From Acidobacteriota bacterium (lineage in GTDB: Bacteria > Acidobacteriota > UBA890 > WLXD01): a stretch of DNA of 9,927 bases. The stretch covers positions 1-9,927 of the forward strand of contig JACZXM010000063.1 of NCBI GenBank assembly GCA_022571615.1. The letters are read 5' to 3'. Positions 8,161 to 9,927 of this stretch are shown one piece after another. Each line of letters begins with the position of its first letter. The stretch's first letter is position 1. The translations under genes and the position numbers were made by a program. The notes under the pieces were generated by a model, which was not told the origin of the DNA, ran no database searches, and was given only the letters and a program-made list of their open reading frames with translations.

Positions 8161-8820
8161 TCATCGCGCCGTCTCCGGTGACTGGAGCCGGTGGTAGCTG
8201 AGATCGGCCCGGGCGTCGGCGAGCCGGTCGCCGGCGGCCACGCGTATCCGAATCTGCTCCTCGATCGAGCCGATCGCCAACGCCGTTCTGAACACGGTCT
8301 CGACACACGATGACGGCACGATGACCAGACCGTCGTTGTCGCCAACCACGAGGTCACCCGGCTCCACGCGTACCGTGCCCAGCGACACGGCCGCGCCCAG
8401 CTCGGCAAGTTCGACACGCCCCTTGCCGGTGCGCATCGTGCGAGCGCGGACGAACAGCGGATAGCGCTCGCCGATCACCGCGGTATCGCGGCAGGCCCCG
8501 TGAATGACGGTGCCGGCGACACCGCGGCGCAACGCGGCGGCCGTCAACAGGTCGCCCCACACCGTGACGTCGGTACGCCCGGCATTGTCGATCACGACCA
8601 CGTGTCCGGGCGGAACCTCGTCGACGTAATCACCGACCGTTCCCGGCCTGATGCCTGTGGGCAGCATCCGGACGGTGAACGCCGGCCCGAGAACCCGTGT
8701 GCCGTTCCCGGCCGCGTGCACCCCCAGCGCCTGGCCCGACAACCCGTGACGGTCGAGTGCATCGCTGATCGTCGAGGTAGACAGGCCTTCCCAGCCATCC
8801 GTCGTCGGGGCCGCGCTCAT
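8161..8820 (-). CDS. RraA-like / HMG-aldolase-family protein 2
   Basis: A 219-residue protein of the RraA fold, a family that includes 4-hydroxy-4-methyl-2-oxoglutarate / 4-carboxy-4-hydroxy-2-oxoadipate aldolases (divalent-metal dependent, trimer or hexamer) and the RNase E regulator RraA. Visible: STSTISDALDRHGLSG near the N-terminus, GPAFTVRM (45-52), GHVVVIDNAG (72-81), WGDLLTAAALRRGVAGTVIH (88-107), GACRD (108-112), and GDNDGLVIVP (160-169). The catalytic motif D-x20-R-D is complete (Asp90, Arg111, Asp112), so aldolase or decarboxylase activity is plausible, while an RNase-regulator role is not supported by context. Start: ATG 8820-8818 overlaps the stop of the upstream paralog as ATGA; the frame stays open upstream only in the shadow of that gene. 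Its own stop at 8163-8161 again forms ATGA with an ATG in the hydrolase frame. The exact substrate is unknown. Confidence 0.92.
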   Translation of the reverse strand: MSAAPTTDGWEGLSTSTISDALDRHGLSGQALGVHAAGNGTRVLGPAFTVRMLPTGIRPGTVGDYVDEVPPGHVVVIDNAGRTDVTVWGDLLTAAALRRGVAGTVIHGACRDTAVIGERYPLFVRARTMRTGKGRVELAELGAAVSLGTVRVEPGDLVVGDNDGLVIVPSSCVETVFRTALAIGSIEEQIRIRVAAGDRLADARADLSYHRLQSPETAR

Positions 8821-9509
8821 CGCTGCAGCATGCGCTCGTAACGGGTCCCGAGCACCCGCGAGGCAGGCGCGCCTGCCAGCAGCTCCGCCCTCATCTCCTC
8901 CTCCACCGCCGCGATGCGCTCGCCTGCTACCAGCGCTGCCTCGCAGAGGCTCGCGGGCACGACCACCACGCCGCTCGCATCGCCGACGATCCAATCGCCC
9001 ATCCGTACCTCGCGGCCGGCCAGATGAACGGGACTCCCGGTTGCTCGTTCGGTGATGCGGCCGCGGGCCGTGAGTGGCGTCGTGGCGCGGGCGAAGACCG
9101 CCAGGCCCAGGCGCGCGATCTCGTCGACGTCGCGGCAAGCTCCATCGATGACGATTCCGGCAATGCCGGCGAGCCGCGCGGCCTCCGACAAGAGGCCGCC
9201 CCACGCGGCGATGTGGATGACGCCATGGTTGGCCACGACCACGACATCGCCCGGGCGGGCCGCCTCGATCGCGGCCGCCCCGAGGTGTGGTTCCGCCGAT
9301 GCCTCCGTGACCGGCGCCAGTTCGACCGTGACCGCTGGCCCGGCGATCCGGCTCTCGCCCGTACCGAGGGATAGAATCCCGGCGCACTCACCGCGGCTAC
9401 CGAGGCTCTCCAGGGCATCCGAAAGGGTCGTCGTACCGAGAGCCCCGAGACGCTCCGCCACCGTCGCGTCCCCGGCAACAGCCTTATCGGATTGCACATG
9501 ACGTTTCAT
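8817..9509 (-). CDS. RraA-like / HMG-aldolase-family protein 1
   Basis: A 230-residue paralog of the next gene. Family landmarks: TTTLSDALESLGSRG (26-40), GPAVTVELAP (57-66), PGDVVVVANHG (86-96), WGGLLSEAARLAGIAGIVID (103-122), GACRD (123-127), and GDASGVVVVP (176-185). Arg126 and Asp127 of the D-x20-R-D active-site motif are present, but the first Asp position is Gly105 (WGG instead of WGD). In characterised aldolases this Asp is part of the catalytic and metal site, so this protein may have changed chemistry or serve as a partner subunit for its tandem paralog; that is inference. It has 11 more N-terminal residues than its paralog. ATG 9509-9507 has only weak Shine-Dalgarno complementarity. 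It is the first gene of the minus-strand cluster, divergent from an Lrp/AsnC regulator with a palindromic operator between, and it couples to the next gene by ATGA. Confidence 0.92.
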   Translation of the reverse strand: MKRHVQSDKAVAGDATVAERLGALGTTTLSDALESLGSRGECAGILSLGTGESRIAGPAVTVELAPVTEASAEPHLGAAAIEAARPGDVVVVANHGVIHIAAWGGLLSEAARLAGIAGIVIDGACRDVDEIARLGLAVFARATTPLTARGRITERATGSPVHLAGREVRMGDWIVGDASGVVVVPASLCEAALVAGERIAAVEEEMRAELLAGAPASRVLGTRYERMLQR

Positions 9510-9531
9510 CGAGAAATCACGCTTCAGATAG

Positions 9532-9560
9532 TTGTTTCATCTATTAATACTAGATATATT
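9532..9560 (+). promoter_or_regulatory. Predicted promoter of the Lrp/AsnC regulator
   Basis: TTGTTT (9532-9537), a 17-bp spacer, and TATATT (9555-9560). The -10 is good (5 of 6) and the -35 is weak (3 of 6). It overlaps the opposing promoter and the palindrome, suggesting autoregulation. Confidence 0.4.
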
Positions 9561-9567
9561 AATAGAT
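9539..9567. promoter_or_regulatory. 29-bp palindrome, probable Lrp/AsnC operator
   Basis: Perfect 11-bp inverted arms, ATCTATTAATA (9539-9549) and TATTAATAGAT (9557-9567), flank the 7-bp spacer CTAGATA. The site is AT-rich in GC-rich DNA and lies centrally between the divergent RraA1 and Lrp/AsnC genes. Lrp-family proteins commonly bind AT-rich dyads next to their own genes, so this is the expected operator. It covers elements of both predicted promoters. Confidence 0.75.
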
Positions 9568-9573
9568 TATCAA
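9544..9573 (-). promoter_or_regulatory. Predicted promoter of the RraA-RraA-hydrolase cluster
   Basis: Read on the minus strand: a -35-like TTGATA (9573-9568), an 18-bp spacer, and a -10-like TATTAA (9549-9544). Transcription would start near 9537, about 28 nt before the RraA1 ATG. The spacer and -10 lie inside the 29-bp palindrome, consistent with repression by a bound regulator. Confidence 0.4.
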
Positions 9574-9592
9574 GCACACTAAGGATATGAGT

Positions 9593-9927
9593 GTGGATTT
9601 GGATGACACGGACCGGCAGATCCTCAGAGTACTGGGGGAGGACGCGCTGACCTCGAAAGCCGAGATTGGCCGCCGCATCGGGCTCACCTCGTCAGCCGTC
9701 TTCGAACGCCTCCGTCGTCTGCGAGAGCGCGGCGTCATCCAAGGCTACGAGGTCCTCGTCGACCCGGCCGCCGTCGGCCTCCACTTGCTCGCCTACGTCT
9801 TCGTCACCGAGGCCAAACCGGTGCACGGTGAACGGACGGCGAGTCGTCTGGCCCGGATTCCGCAAGTTGAGGAGGTCCACAAGATCGCCGGCGAGGATTG
9901 CTTCCTGGTGAAGGTGCGAGCGCAGAG
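9593..9927 (+). CDS. Lrp/AsnC-family transcriptional regulator (partial, runs off the right end)
   Basis: The N-terminal 111 residues or so of an Lrp/AsnC regulator; the family is usually about 150 residues, so the end of the effector domain is missing. It begins DLDDTDRQILRVLGED, the classic start of the AsnC-type helix-turn-helix. A second helix (KAEIGRRIGL), the recognition helix (TSSAVFERLRRLRERGVIQG) and then the beta-strand linker into the RAM ligand-binding domain (HLLAYVFVTEA onward) follow. The family senses amino acids or related small acids and often controls a divergent catabolic operon. Start: GTG 9593 has AAGGA at 9581-9585 with a 7-nt gap. ATG 9587, two codons earlier, lies only one base from that site and is less likely. 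It is divergent from the RraA-RraA-hydrolase cluster across a perfect palindrome and is the probable regulator of that cluster. No break is seen in the visible part. Confidence 0.92.
   Translation, partial: MDLDDTDRQILRVLGEDALTSKAEIGRRIGLTSSAVFERLRRLRERGVIQGYEVLVDPAAVGLHLLAYVFVTEAKPVHGERTASRLARIPQVEEVHKIAGEDCFLVKVRAQ

Noticed and set aside
8161..9387. A single 408-residue frame covering RraA2 with a long N-terminal extension
   Set aside because: The extension lies entirely inside RraA1 in another frame, is Arg/Gly-rich and unlike any family, and ATG 8820 with the ATGA overlap is a natural start.
9517..9540. A seven-codon leader peptide (MKQLSEA, then stop) on the minus strand upstream of RraA1
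   Set aside because: It would begin at or before the predicted transcript start, has no ribosome site and no attenuator-like hairpin follows it.

Overview
This GC-rich, fully bacterial window carries no RNA genes, insertion sequences or CRISPR arrays. Two large duplicated MacB/FtsX-type permeases of the ADOP class (acidobacterial duplicated orphan permease), one in a PadR-ADOP operon, point to Acidobacteriota or another phylum rich in ADOPs such as Gemmatimonadota. This assignment is an inference from gene content, not from a marker gene.

Left block (1-1374, minus strand): an ABATE/CGNR zinc-finger regulator, followed 128 nt downstream by a small exported protein of unknown function. The regulator is divergent from the first ADOP permease (1594-4041, plus). 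The 219-bp gap between them holds an AT-rich triple direct repeat that looks like an operator.

Middle block: the second ADOP permease (6820-4160, minus) meets the first one tail to tail, 118 bp apart. It is translationally coupled by a GTGA overlap to an upstream PadR-family repressor (7164-6817). The PadR start lies 6 nt after a perfect TATAAT, which is one of three TATAAT hexamers spaced exactly 15 bp apart.

Right block (9509-7202, minus): two tandem RraA-like / HMG-aldolase-family proteins joined by an ATGA overlap, then an alpha/beta hydrolase. They are divergent from a partial Lrp/AsnC regulator that runs off the right end. A 29-bp palindrome (11-bp arms, 7-bp spacer) lies between the divergent genes, over the predicted promoters of both.

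Working model: the Lrp-type regulator controls a small catabolic cluster (RraA1-RraA2-hydrolase) acting on a small oxo- or hydroxy-acid type substrate. PadR controls its own ADOP permease, and the CGNR protein may control the other ADOP. All minus-strand genes from 9509 to 4160 are contiguous, so read-through from the catabolic cluster into padR-ADOP is possible. The least explained points are the frame-conflicted 130 bp before the hydrolase, the loss of one active-site Asp in only one RraA paralog, and the apparently leaderless PadR start.
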